Positions 1 through 12,861 of a DNA stretch of 64,000 bases are shown here, in pieces. The DNA lies in NCBI GenBank assembly GCA_963969595.1, contig OZ018409.1, positions 188,501 through 252,500 of the forward strand, in the 5' to 3' direction. Below the pieces are notes generated by a model, which had not been told where the DNA came from, made no database searches, and worked only from the letters and a program-made list of their open reading frames with translations. A program made the translations under genes and the position numbers. Numbering within the stretch: the first letter of the stretch is position 1; each line of letters begins with the position of its first letter. Origin of the DNA: Neckera pumila (lineage: Eukaryota; Streptophyta; Bryopsida; Hypnales; Neckeraceae).

Positions 1-242
1 TGAATATGGACACATATACAAAATGAATACTATATACAGATACTAACAATACCATATACAAATATGTAGTAAATACTAGATATGGATGCGGATATAGATA
101 CGGGTACATTACTGAATATGGGTACTGGATGAATTGTCCCATATCAATTGTCAATTAAAGTGGTTTTCCAAAATTATAAAAAGGAGAGGGGGGGAGGGGT
201 ATGAAAATTTTAAATTTTAAATTAAATTTTTTTGGGGGATGA

Positions 243-283
<41 letters not shown>

Positions 284-697
284 TTATAATAATTTAAAAT
301 TATTTTGAATGTGTAGTGAGGCCTCATGGTACCTTTGCCTCACTATGCGTTCAAAATACAGGTACAATACCTTGGGGTCAAATTTGTTAGGCCCTATACA
401 AAATGATTTATTTTTACATTGAATTTCCATTTTTTAATCCAATTTAGAATTTTTGGATATTTTGTTATGAAAGGTGTAGAATATTTTGTGGTGACTATAA
501 AGCAAAGTGGGGAGCAAAGCAATGTAATACTGACATGATGATGAAAGATCCATAGGATTTAGACTTGTATAGCTATACCACTTCCAATTTTGAGATCCTC
601 ACATAGGTTTATTGTCAATGAATCAACTAAGCTTACGCTTTGCTTAAAATGTAGAGAAGGTAGTGTTAGTGTTGGATAATATTTACGTGTGTATCAC
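1..697. other. AT-rich intergenic DNA with a TA microsatellite
   Basis: No gene is visible. Positions about 247-281 are a (TA)n run followed by a T tract. A short G-rich patch lies at 182-200. Confidence 0.7.
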
Positions 698-980
698 AAA
701 GTTTAGAGCCTGCAATTTGTCAATAGTGTTATGTGGTTATTGTTGTTTCACGGATTTGCATGTTAATATACAATTTAGCGCATCATTGCAATGCATTACT
801 TTACAATTTACTGCATCACTACAATGTATTACTTCTAGTTGCAAGCAATGCATTGTAACAATGCGATAAATTGTAAAGTAATGCGTCACAATGATGCGCT
901 AAATTGTATATTAACATGCGAGTCCAGGAAACAACAATAACTACATAATAACTGTTGACAAACTGCAAGTTTGAAACTTT
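698..980. repeat. 283-bp near-perfect fold-back (inverted repeat)
   Basis: The left arm (about 698-832) and right arm (about 846-980) are reverse complements with few mismatches. Long shared blocks include CATGTTAATATACAATTTAG and GCGCATCATTG. The centre near 839 leaves a loop of roughly a dozen bases. This could be a fold-back MITE, and if transcribed it would form a long hairpin able to feed small RNAs. The open frame at 663-869 lies in the arm and is not a gene. Confidence 0.85.
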
Positions 981-1972
981 ATGATTTGCATATCTATTTT
1001 TGTAAGAATGGATTTTTGTTTGAATCTAGTTTTAGACTAAAATTTGATGCAACAAGCCAAACAATATAGTAGATATTGCAGTGTTTGGAGGGCTAATTTT
1101 GTCTAATTTTTTTTATATTACAATTATATTATGTGATCTTCTAATAAATTCTAGATGCTAGTAAATGGTGAATCAATAGTGAGTCAATAGTTCAATGTCA
1201 AATGTAGCTGATGTTTCTAAAAAAGAAATTGATTTGAATGACCACGATATGAAGGAATTGTTTTAACACTTTGATTTTTTTAATTTGATAGCCAATATAT
1301 CAGCATGGATGTAATGCCATACATTGTGTTTGTATACCATGCCATTATGTATTTTATGGGCTTTTTTAATTTATAAAACAGTTAGCTTGATGTATACATT
1401 GTTTTTCATTTTGCATTGTGTCTTTTTAGAATTAAGATTACTTTCATCAATATTTTGTATACTATTCAATTATGCCACCTTATAATTTCTGAAAATTTGA
1501 TTAAATGCCATATTGAATTATTTTTTGAACTATTTTTCAATGAATTTGATCCTAGTATAGAATATAATAGTGTAAAACATCATGATATAAACCTAAATAA
1601 CCATGTTATTCTAAACTTAGATAATCAACAAACTTGCCCTAGTTACAAGTCCAAAATTCATATTGCTATAATATATTGAAGTTTATGAATTCTTCAAAAT
1701 ATCCAATTGGAGTAGAAATTGCAATTGATAAGCTTCATTTCATTTATTGAATTTAAATTTAAAAAAATACCACTTTTATGGCTTAAATTCACATCAATAA
1801 TAAATAGCAAGAAATGATAAAAAGAAACTATAAGGAGAATCCCGGGATTAACCTTATACTGTTGTTGTGGACACTAAATATCTGATGGATGACTTCAACG
1901 AAGATTGGAGGATGAAAAAAATATTTGTTCATATAATTTTATTTATTTAGAGGGTACTTGAGTACATTTTCA
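981..1972. other. AT-rich intergenic DNA, no gene seen
   Basis: The stretch holds only short frames of low-complexity composition, including one at 1416-1679 that is AT-driven and shows no domain. Confidence 0.6.
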
Positions 1973-2247
1973 GGCAGGACGTTAAATCCCCCCGTCCTTT
2001 GTGGGCTTGACGGGCCAAATTTACCCCGGGAAAAACGTTGGAATTTTTTATTTGCCATTTTTTCTTATTTTTAAAATCTGAATTCATATTTGCAATCAGA
2101 GGCACCAAATTAGCTAGGGGCTAGTAAGTATTTCTAGACACGCTAGACACGGCTCAAATATAGGGGGCTTTTATTTGTTTTATCCTTGAGAAACTCTAAT
2201 TTGCTCTGCTGGGCCCACCAAGGACAGGGGGGCTTTAACATCCTGCC
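1973..2247. mobile_element. GC-rich 275-bp inverted-repeat element (MITE-like)
   Basis: The ends are inverted repeats of about 40 bp with some mismatches: GGCAGGACGTTAAATCCCCC at 1973 and its counterpart ending GGGGGGCTTTAACATCCTGCC at 2247. The interior is AT-rich and non-coding. Flanks are ATTTTCA on the left and ATTTTTA on the right, which may hide a short target duplication. The transposon superfamily cannot be named. Confidence 0.65.
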
Positions 2248-2459
2248 ATTTTTAGGGAATAATATTGCAAAGTCCCTAATTATGATCTTGTTTGACTTTT
2301 TTAAAGAAGAAGATGCTTAATCCATGGATCATCCTTGTAGTGTATTTGGACCACTTCTTGCTATTTACTCTTGATGTGAATTTTAGCCATAATAGTGATG
2401 TTTTTTGAATTTGAGTGTGGCTAATGAAATGAAGCTTATCCACTGCACTTTCTACTCCA

Positions 2460-2830
2460 ACAAGAAATTTTGAAAAAATTATAAAAATTAATATTTTATA
2501 GCAATATGAACTTTGGGCCTATAACCATGGTTAGTTGATTTTCTAATTAAAAAATGTTATGGCAGCTTTGGTTTATACCATGATGTTATATACTATATTA
2601 TATATGTGTATAAAAATTTCAGATTTTTTAAGTGCATTTTGTATTTGGTATGAATTTTCTTCATTTTTTTCTTAAAAAATTCACAATAATTTCAAATTCT
2701 TTCAAAAATAGATGATAATTTTATAACTTGTAGCAGATATGTGATTTCATCTTTGAAAAATAAATACAAAATTTTTCATTCATATCTAGTTGGAAAATGG
2801 CAGCAAACAAAGTAATGAACAATGAAGCTA
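2460..2830 (+). repeat. dispersed repeat, copy 1
   Basis: This stretch shares most of its sequence with 17225-17590. Shared blocks are GCAATATGAACTTTGGGC, AGCTTTGGTTTATACCATGA, ATGAATTTTCTTCATTTTTT and AAAATGGCAGCAAACA. No long open frame survives. The origin is probably an old transposable element. Confidence 0.75.
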
Positions 2831-2987
2831 CCTAGAACTCAATGGTTTGTCATGGCCAATGTTTAACCTTGAAGCGCTATGACGTCCACAATTTGGACGA
2901 TAAACAGAGGACTTTGAAGCACTATTTTGTCCAACTAAGTTTTCATTCATCCAATGTAATACTCAAATCTTGAAATGACAACCTTCC

Positions 2988-3631
2988 TTAACCCCTAAAT
3001 GCCCAAGGCACCCAAATCTGGTGTTTGCAAAACTTTGAAGTTAAATAAAACCTAACCAAGTTGCTATTGTTAGTAGTTTATATTTTTAATAAGTTCTTCT
3101 TGAAGTCTAGTTTTAGCACCAAAAATCCAATCTTGAAAATAAATGATAGTGATTTTTCTATTTAAGTTTTTGTACAAGGGTACCCATTGCAATCTTGACT
3201 TCCCATAGTGTTGAGAGCTCTTGGAAATGAGCCTCAAATACACTAGATCTTGGAGAAAAAATCACATTCGAAATTCATTTAAAAAAATTGTAGAGTAGAT
3301 TTTAAGAAGCCATAAATTGATCAAGGTTATACAAGTTAGGCCCTTTAACCTCATATCTTTTTGGTCACCAACTTTTTAGATTTGAATTGTATAAAGAAGA
3401 TTAGAATTTTTTTGCAGTTTTAGCACTCTCATGGTCAAACATTATAATCTTTCATTCCATAAGTGATATTGTTGTGTTTTCTTTTCCTATGAGATCTCTA
3501 ACATGTCTAATTTGAATTTGTACGGTTACAATTCAAAAAAATTGATACAACTTATCAAAATGTTGGCATTTTGTTCAATTTAGAGCAAATTCCAAGAAGC
3601 CCAAAACAGGCCTTGGGCATTTAAGGGTTAA
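2988..3631. mobile_element. TTAA-flanked MITE, 644 bp
   Basis: The element sits between TTAA at 2988-2991 and TTAA at 3628-3631. Its 18-bp ends are inverted repeats with one mismatch: CCCCTAAATGCCCAAGGC and GCCTTGGGCATTTAAGGG. The interior is AT-rich and non-coding. Much of it (from about 3071 on) recurs at 28471-29018. TTAA duplications with CCC ends are the marks of the piggyBac superfamily. Confidence 0.75.
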
Positions 3632-3978
3632 TGACCAAATTTATGAAATTCCAGTAAATGATGCTCTGTACAAAGATGTAAGCAAAAAAATGTGCAAAAA
3701 TTCAGAAAAGGGAGACGTTTAGAGGTTAAGTTACAGGGCTAATAAGCGGAGCATTTTGGTGCTACCTCGGAATGCCGGGACTGGCCCCGTGAATGATGGG
3801 ACCCGTCCTGAAGAAACCCAAGCGCACCCGGCCCGGCGTGGCGGGAACAGAGACAAATGATACGCCGTTCCTCTGTGTCTGCTCCAACGAAGAAGAGAAT
3901 AGAAGTACAAACAACAATCTCTCACAACGCTGATGCACATGAGTTAGTGGGTGGCTATGGTGGCAATAACAAGCAGAC

Positions 3979-6900
3979 ATGGCAACAACACCTACCAGCT
4001 CCTTCTCTACCTCGCTCTCCCCTTCCGCTGGAGAGTATGGCGCCAGCAGCAAGGAAGCGCGCCGCAAGGCCTGCATCGACTTTCTGTTACAGGAGAACTA
4101 TCTTCTTACCGCCTTCGAGCTTCTCCACGAGCTCCAGGAAGACGGTCTCGTGGAATCGGCTACGAAATTGCAGCTTTTCTTCGCCAATTCCGACATGTTT
4201 CCGCCCGATGAGCTTGCGAAAATGCAGGCCTTACAAGGTTTGGCATGCGATCCATTTTTCTGAATAATGCTTTTGTTTCCCTTTGTTGCCGAGTTGCTCC
4301 CGATGAGCTTGGAGTCATGGATCGTCTCTTCTCTGGCATCGCTGTTGTACGCAGGGCTTCTCCCATTTGCAAACGGTCTAGTGATAGTCATGGTGCTTGT
4401 TTTTAATCTCTGGAGCCTTGTACACTTGGCCGTCGAATCGTACCTGACGAAGTGTTTAGCAATTCGTTTCCATTATTTTCCACAACTCTGTGTGATTCAT
4501 ACATTGATAGGAGGATTGCACCTCAAAACGGCAGAGAAAGCTTGTTAGCTTTTCTTTAGGAAAATTGCGCCTGGTTTTAGAATCCAAGGGTTCCATCAAT
4601 AACCTGATTGGTCCTGTCCTTCCCTGGTATAGCATCCTTTTTGAAGTAGGGAGAATCAATGCGCCTTACACTATGTTCGAGTGCTTAAAAGAGTGTCCTC
4701 AAGGGAGAGTGTTTCTCAGTTTCAGAGATCTAAATACCGATCCCAGATGCATTTTTGTATAAAATCATCTAAGCATTATTTTTTGAGTTTAGTTGCATTA
4801 TTCATTCTTGCCACACATGCGATACTCTTTTGTGCTTTTATCGTGAAAGTTTCAGATCCGATCGCTTTGGTGGTTCGATCTTCATAAATGACTCTCCTTA
4901 CCCCAGTTTATGATATATTTGTCCTCTTCTCGACACCTCCTCTCTATTCAGTATTTCATGGAATGATGTATGTTGATTTTTCACGATTACGTTTGCTGAG
5001 ACTATTTTTGGAGAGGTGTCAAGAACGTGCTTAATGAATCAGACTGCTCAGAGCTGGCAGAGGCAAGATAGACTTATTCTACTTAATATATTTAAGTCTG
5101 TTTGTATTCAGGTATTGATGCGGCACAACTTGCCGATGAGAGAGAGGTGACTGCTGAAAAAGCCGCTGTTTGTGAATACGAACTACGTCTGGCTCGGGAA
5201 GACATAAAAAGCTTACAGGAGAAGTTGGCGAGTCGTGTGGAAGTTGCTGAAGATCTGTGTGGACCTGGTGTGTGCGTCTTTAGGAGTTTGTTTCATTCTT
5301 ACAATAGCTTTATGTGGCACATCATGTATAGTATTCTATGTTGCCAGAGTCAGCGCGTACATAACTGCAGGATTTCAAACCTTTGCTATGTAACACCTCT
5401 GCTATTGAAATGTTAGCTGGTGCTTGCAGAGGTCAGTTTGACAGGTGTTAATACGAATGGTGAGCAATCATTGACAAGCAACGGAATTGTCAAGGAGCTC
5501 GGGAAGCTTGGCGAAAAGGAGAGGCTAGATATAAATTGTGCGCTTAAGGATTACTTGATGGTTTCTGGCTACAAGATTTCTGCAATGACCTTCCAGGAAG
5601 AGGTATTAAATTGGACCCGAAAATTCATTATTTACAACAAGTCACGGGAGACGCATGTTCTTGTAATCTGCGTCCCAATTAGTGAAGTGCTTCAGAACTG
5701 CGGTATAAGCATGATGATCTGAGACAGGGGTGGATCATATATAGGAGATGCTTGCAAGTGCTTTACTCCTAGCTGAAAATCAGTTCAATCTTGTGTGCAG
5801 GTGAATCTTGATTTAGATGATTGGCCTGATACTGCTGCACATGTGCCTGATGCTCTTCGACGGTACTATCATGCGTTTCTTTGTTCCACGGCTGAAGCGG
5901 TCCAGGTGCGTTGACATACATTTACAGCATCTACTTGATGATCGTGGTTTTCAGCGAGTTTCCTTTCCTTGATAATTCTGTCATATGCCACGAAGCTCAT
6001 TCAAATGGAGACTCTTGTGGCTCTTTATTATGTAATATTCAGGATATGGAAGCGCTTCTAAAGGAGAAAGATATGCTTCAACAAGACAAGGAAGCTCTTG
6101 AAGTAGAGAAGCTGTCTCTGGCCAAAACAGTTGGAAACCTCCGAAAAGACCTGAGAGAGAGGGATAAGCAGGTGAATATTTGTGCTTGGCGTACACGACC
6201 TACTCGTCTGATTTCTGAAGCATGCATGGCAAATTACTACCTCTTGATGTAAATAGTTCATTAATATCTGTGGGGAATGGACAGCTTCTTGATCCGTTAA
6301 ACGACCTGGATACATGACCTTGCTTCCTTTCTGTGCTCGGCTCAGCATTTGAGGTCTCTCACAAGAGCTTGTTAATTTTGTCTATCTTGTGATAGGCTCT
6401 GCAGATGAAGGAGACAATAGAGCAATCGACTGTGCTACTAAATGAGTACAGAGCCGAAGTTACTTCTTTAAAATTGGAGCTAGAGAGCTTGATGGCTAGG
6501 ATGACGCTTGGACATACACAGAGGTCTGAGGGAGAGGCAACAGCCGTGCAACTTGAACCCACTTCTAGTGCATCATTGGCAAATCTAGAGACAGAGTCAA
6601 TAGCTGTACAGCTTGATCTCCCCATAAGTGCAGCAGTAGCGAACCCTGCGGCAGGTTTGAGTGCAGAAGCTGAAGCTGAAATTGAACGGATGAAGATTTC
6701 ATGTGTTGAAAGCATAGAAGCAAATGAAGAATTCAGATTTGTGGAAGATATCTTAGCAGTTGTAATAGAGAATAGCACTGCTCTAGTAGATAGTGATGGG
6801 TCAAGCACATCAGGTCGACAGGACAGTAGGGAGGATACACTTTCTGTGGATGCGCATTTGAGCTCAAGAGTCTCTGAGGATGAACGAGAACCAGTATGTT

Positions 6901-9900
6901 TCTTGATTCTATGCTTTCATATATTGAGTCTGCTATCCTTCAATATTCATTGGTATGCCTAACAAACGAAATATCTACTGCTTTTAGCTGCATAAGGTCC
7001 TGCATTTATGAAACGAAGATAGAGGGAGCAAACTAACTTCGTGCATTCTTTGTTGAGCAGGAAGTTGAAACTGTGCAGATATTGGCAGATGCTTTGCCCA
7101 AAATAGTTCCCTACGTGCTTATTAATCACAGAGAGGTTTTCTATCCACCCTTTCTCCAAGCACGGATAAATATGATGTTACAGATGATATTGAATCATCT
7201 TCAAGCTATCTGCTTTGTCTTATTGTGCTTCAGTAAGTGTGATACTCACGTTCCTATCACATTTGTAGGAGTTGCTGCCACTCATTATGTGTGCTATTGA
7301 GAGGCATCCGGAAAGCATGGTCCGAGATTCACTTACACACCTTCTCTTTAATTTGATCAAAAGACCAGATGAAGAGCAACGGCGAATCATTATGGATGTA
7401 AGATAAAGTTTCCCTGGATTGGTGTTGTTTTCTTGTTTAGAGGAGGGTTTATGACTAATCGGTAGCAACGAGCGGTTCTTCAGTTTGCCAAATTCTATGT
7501 GTCCATTATCTAGTGTCTTGCCCAATGTTTAAGCTTCGTCTTGAGGTTTGTTTTAATTTTGGGATGCTCCTGCTTGAGTTCCTCAGCTGATAATCTCTTT
7601 GGTTATTGTCAATTCTAATGTCACATAGAGATTTTATATCTGCAAACAGGTAATGCTCTCTGCTAACTGGTATAGCAACTGAAACAAGTTTGTTATATTC
7701 AGGCATGTGTAGACCTTTCTAAGAATGTTGGGCACTTGCGGACGGAGACAGAATTATTACCGCAATGCTGGGAGCAGGTACTTATCCTAACCTCGTTCTC
7801 TATTATAGTTCAGGTTTAGCAAAATGTTGATTCTCTTCTATGAGCTTGTGATTCACCGTGGGTATCGTCTCCACTCTGTGATATCTGATTGTATTATGGT
7901 TTGCCTGCAGATCGATCACAAGTATGAGGAAAGGAGACTTCTTGTAGCACAATCTTGTGGGGAGCTGGGCCAGTTAGTGGGATCTGAAATGCGAACATCT
8001 CTAATCTTATCGATCATTCAGCAATTAGTCAGTGACCCAGCTTCGGTAGTGCGGGAAGCTACAGCTCATAATTTGGCTAGACTGCTGCCTCTCTTCTCCA
8101 ACATGGACAAGTATTCCAAGGTCAGCCCTTGCCATGGGGCCAATCTACGGAGCTGCATTTTGACCTCCTGGCTCGCTGGGGGCACAAAGTAAGCACTGTA
8201 GTTTGGGTTCCTGTAGATTTCAGTGTAGACCTCCTATATCGTATAGAGCAACGGAACTTGATAATCTTCACCATCCTAATTCAAAATGGCAAAGTCATTG
8301 TTCAGTCGACTTCCAAGTTTTCAGCAGTGCATGGAAGAACATAGAGCGGTTACATGCTATTTAGTCATGCACGGTGGGGTGTGGTTGTATATAATCTTGG
8401 AGGTCTCGAGGGCACTACAAAGAATCCGGTCCATTACTAACTGCATCAGGACCGGTATTGTCTATTAGTTTCTGTTTAGAGAGCGATGGTCGTTGGACCG
8501 GGGGTAGTGAAAATCACTCTTCGAAAATCTAGTAGGAAATGGGATCGTCAGCTTCTGATGATTTGTTCAAAATGTCTCTTCGGCTATTCTGCGCGATATT
8601 TTTCCAATTTTCTCTTTTTCTCTTTCATCTTTGCCGTGGTTTAAATGAACCATATTTATTCTGATGGTCGGCATCTGCCTTCGTCCTCAAATTCTTTGAT
8701 GGGAGTCATTGTTCACATTGACCTGAGGGTGGTCCTCATTCTTCTCCAGATTAGTACGCGTCAGTTTCACTCCTGCAAGATCGTGCTTGAATGAATTTCG
8801 AAGAGCGAGCACCTTCTATTTGTAGATTTCCAGTTTATTTCCCTGTCTTGTACTTTTCAACTGCTCTTCAGCTCCTTGAAAGTGTTACAAGTTAAACTGG
8901 AAATTGGAACGCAGATATGTTTATTCTATTTCATTTGTTGTTCAGAGAGTGTTGACTGTGATGCTGTGCTGCTCAATCACCAGGTGGAGGACTTGATGTT
9001 TGATTTGGTTTGCGACCCTATGGGACCTGTTGTTGATACCAGCCTGAGGGAGCTTGTTCCAGCATTGCTGGCCTGGAATAAACGTGAAAAGCAATCCCTG
9101 TCACAACTTTACAAGGGGCTTCTCTCTAGGCTCTTGATGTCTGCTCAGGTAGATGACGCAGTTTCCTAGACTGCTAATATTCTTATCATTATGTCATGTT
9201 TTGGACTGGTGCCATATAACTTGATAGTTTGGGAATTGTGAGACTAATTTCCATTTATTGTTTTACCAAATGCCAGAGTTGCAGAGTCTGAAATATTAGT
9301 CTGAAATGTTAGTCCAGCTTTTTTTGGACGACTATTAACAACAGTGGGGATAATTACATCATTGTGACACTGCAGCGGTGTCCACCCGTGTCAGGAGTGG
9401 AAGGCACTGCAGAAGCACAGCTTCGGACTCTAGGAGAGAGAGAGCGGTGGAGCATCGATGTCTTGTTTCGCTTACTCACTGAGCTGCTTCCAGAGGTGCA
9501 AGAAGCTGCTATTGAGTCATGCCCTTTTCCCAATAATTCACCTGACACAGTTAAAGATGCAACCTTCTTCTCGCAGGACGTTGTCAAGGCCTATATTGGG
9601 TGAGCTCCGTTTCATTGTTTCGCCCGATTGGGTCGTGGCCGCAAGCTGTGTCTGCTGTAGAATCTCTGTTCTTTCATACATAGTTGATGTTGAGATTTTG
9701 AAGTGCTCTGCAATATTTGATCACTTGTGCTTTGTTTCTGTCTTTCTGTTTCATCTATGATGGTTTAACTGATATGGCAAATCCTGCGTTGACGGTGCTC
9801 CAGATCCAATGTTGATTGGCCAGCATTTGATTGGCTAGTTACGGACTGCTTACAAGCTGTTCTCCAGCTTGCGCGTATGCTTCCCCCTCGAGAGGAAAGT

Positions 9901-12861
9901 CTTCGAACTCGCCTCTGCAAGGTATTTGAGCGTCTGAGTGTTGAAAGGGTTAGTGTTCCCGTCTTGTCGCTACATTGCACATCCACGCCTGCCATCTCCT
10001 CGACAGTAGTCATACGTTTGGTGATTGCACCCTGAACAAGTTCATGCCAAACACAATGACGTCAGTATTTTTCAAATTCTGTCTCCAACTCAAACATCCC
10101 ACCAAGAAATGAAGCATCACAATATCAAGTTTTTAGCCTAATGTTACTGGGTTTTGCGCTTGTATCTTGATACAATTGTGCATTGATGCCTTTTGAACCT
10201 TTATCAGGGATTTAACTTTATATAGGAGGATTATAATATCTCTATTGCATGCAGTTTCTTCTGCGGATCAGTGAGTACTTTGGTGGCAATTATCTCACCC
10301 TTGTTATGCTGCCAATCTTTCGCTCAGCCAGCGGTGACGACTTTGATGATGTACATATGTCTTTCGGATTCTCCAATCGTGTCAGAGGTACGTATGCCAA
10401 CTTCATGAGAAATTCAATTAAAATCGTGACTGTTAATGTTGGTTTTGTCATCATTGCTCCAGCTATTAGTAATGAAGTTCTTTTCTCCTACATGTTTTAT
10501 TTGATAGCTGTGGTTGATTGCATGTACGTGCGGAGGTTTCAGAGCTCACTTAATGACTTTAGCACTCGAGTCTTTTGTTTTGTGCATCGGGTTGCTTTCT
10601 ATTCGAATCTCCCTCTCGAACTGTCACAAGATTCTATTGGATTGACTCAGAGGAGAACATGGAACACCTTCTTGCTTGAAGTACAAGTCGTCCTGTGTGT
10701 TAGGTTTCCAGCCAAGGACGCCAATGGAGGAACGTTTAGCAAATATGTGTGTGCTGCCTCTGCTTTTGGCCGGAGTGTTAGGTTCTCCGCACATGGAAAC
10801 CCAGGAGCTGTCTGTCTACCTCAGGGAGCTCATATTGCAGTCCAGCCTCAAGTCTGGTGCCTGGGCACCCACTAAACATACAGAACTTATCGATTCTGTT
10901 CGTTTTCTTTGGTACATGCTCCCTCTCATCATGAAATTGGTTTGGACGCAAGTTGGGTGTTAGGAGCATGAGAGCCATAGGGTCCGAACATGAGGTCCAA
11001 TTTCTGTGCTCATTCATGTAGTCTTGTTTACACGGGTTTGGTTCTTGATTACCTGAGTATTGATTAAATGTCCAAGATTATGTGGTATTTCATTGTTGGA
11101 TGCTTTAGAGAATGGTGCAATGTGCAGGATGCTTTCTATGTTTTGGCATGGCTATCGCGTACACAAGCGTTGAATTTGGCAGCATGGATCGATATCGAAG
11201 AATGTTCTTGATGTGTGTGATAAGACTGACCAGCGTATTGATTGGATTTTGAGACGCAGCACATTTGAGCAGCAGCATGCAGTTATCCTTGGCGTTCTAT
11301 GGGAGCTCGTTGTAAATTCTAATGCTGATGTTAAAATCAGCGCAGCTGTGCTCTCCAAAGCTCTGGTTAGTGGCCTCTGTATCTATCGAAGAAGCTAATA
11401 TTAGGAAGGAGGATATGGTTATTCTGATGCGGGATCATAATTATTCATTTTCTGCTGTCAAGCGTCGCGTTCTGTAATATCACAGACGTTCATGCTTCTG
11501 ATATACGTGTTCCGCAGGTTGGAAATGTAGAATTGAAATCTGCTACGCAACAGGTGATTCCAGCTCTGGTGACGCTGGGCTCAGATCCAAATGCGGATGT
11601 CAAACATGCCACTATTGACGCGTTCGGGGCCGTAGCCCAGCATTTTAAGGATGATGAGGTTCGCAATATGAAATCTACTCCTAGCAATATCTTTTTTATA
11701 GAGTTTTAGTACTATTTGTGAGATAGTTTTACTGCATTGAATCGATTCCGAAGGTCCGAGACATCAAGATCATGGCAATCCAGGACATGAAATCAACTAA
11801 AACGAGACTCTGTGCAATTACAGGTCGTAGACAAGGTCAAAATGCAAATGGATTCTTTTCTTGAGGATGGATCGCATGAAGCAACAGTAGCAGTAATTCG
11901 TGCTCTAGCTGTGGCAATCCCACTCACAACGTCAACCTTGCGAGATTATATCCTTTTCCAATTGCACCTGCCCTCAGCTGAAAATTAGTAAAGTAGAGAT
12001 TTAGCAGTCGTGGTTTGGATTGACAGTATGAGGAGAATTTTGCGTATATAAGTTTTCTGTTTAGCACGATTTCTGTTAGATTTTATGATATAAGGAATCC
12101 GAATGACAGCCTTGACTTTCCACACATTTGCTGAACAAGCTTGTCGTTTTGTCGGGCACACCGATGCCCAGTGCCAAGCTAGCAAGGCGACGGGAGAGGA
12201 CTGACGTTATCTGTGAAGCAGTGCGAGCACTCGATGCAACTGGTATGATTCTTGCTCTTTGAACTATCGGCCTTTGGGGTGACTTCGGTTTGAATTGGTG
12301 GTTGAAGATGCCCTTTAATTCAAAGAGACATGAGGGCTTCACATTTAGATTCAGTTATTGACCTTTTGGCCTAATTATTTGAGCTACTTTCATCGGACAC
12401 TGAAAACTTAGTACCTAGAATGAAGGGGTTTACATCTTGTCAAGCAACAATGCAAAGAAAATACAGCTTTTATTGAAAATGCGGACTGTATTCACATGTG
12501 CTGTTGCTCTAATGTTTGTATTTCATCACCAGATTTGTCTTCAACAAGCATAAGCAATCTTCTAGTTCCAACAATTCAGAATCTACTAAAAGATGTAGAG
12601 GCCTTGGACCCGGCGCATAAGGAGGCTTTGGAGGTCATACTCAGAGACAGAGGTGGGATCAGAATCTCAGAGGTTCTCACGAAGGCTGTAGGTGGCTCAA
12701 TTGGAAGCTTGTTTGGAGAAGGTGGATATTTAAGGGACCCAGGTTACTTGAACAGATCAACATCTGAGGCAGCTGTAGTTGAGACTCCACCACCTCCAGC
12801 ACCGACCCCTCAGGAGGAAAGCGGGATCAAACGGATGATGCGAGGATGGGGGAGGTCATAA
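3979..12861 (+). CDS. RELCH-like LisH / coiled-coil / HEAT-repeat protein
   Basis: Coding exons: 3979-4237, 5112-5267, 5430-5602, 5801-5905, 6043-6171, 6396-6893, 7061-7135, 7269-7397, 7703-7777, 7911-8120, 8984-9148, 9376-9599, 9804-9921, 10255-10387, 10704-10911, 11260-11365, 11518-11658, 11824-11947, 12126-12242, 12533-12861. All junctions keep frame and give 1157 aa. A LisH motif lies near residues 30-56 ([19 protein letters not shown]), a second LisH-like motif near 171-196 ([17 protein letters not shown]), and a charged coiled coil follows around 232-300. From about residue 440 to the end are alpha-helical HEAT repeats, including [16 protein letters not shown] and [18 protein letters not shown]. 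The closest family I know is the plant HEAT protein At5g16210 and animal RELCH (KIAA1468), which in animals links Rab11 recycling endosomes to the trans-Golgi for sterol transfer. The plant role is inferred only. The start is the first ATG ahead of the LisH motif. Intron 18 is AT-AC. The 863-bp intron at 8121-8983 is the longest after the 874-bp first intron. Confidence 0.9.
11948..12125 (+). other. AT-AC (U12-type) intron in the RELCH-like gene
   Basis: The exon ending at 11947 is followed directly by ATATCCTTTT, the consensus 5' splice site of AT-AC minor-spliceosome introns. Near the 3' end, CCTTGAC at 12110-12116 fits the U12 branch-site consensus (TTCCTTRAC), and the intron ends in AC at 12124-12125, ten bases past the presumed branch adenosine at 12115. 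Joining 11947 to 12126 restores the conserved reading LRDYLLNKL in frame. A GT-AG alternative giving this frame was not found. Confidence 0.82.

Noticed and set aside
663..869. 68-codon frame on the + strand
   Set aside because: It lies in the arms of the inverted repeat, and its repeated reading comes from the repeat, not from a protein.
8129..8468. Open frames in the long RELCH intron
   Set aside because: They have no domain, and the flanking exons join in frame across them.
11129..11212. Helical-looking reading [11 protein letters not shown] before the sixteenth RELCH exon
   Set aside because: It meets a stop, and conserved sequence joins directly from 10911 to 11260 in frame without it.
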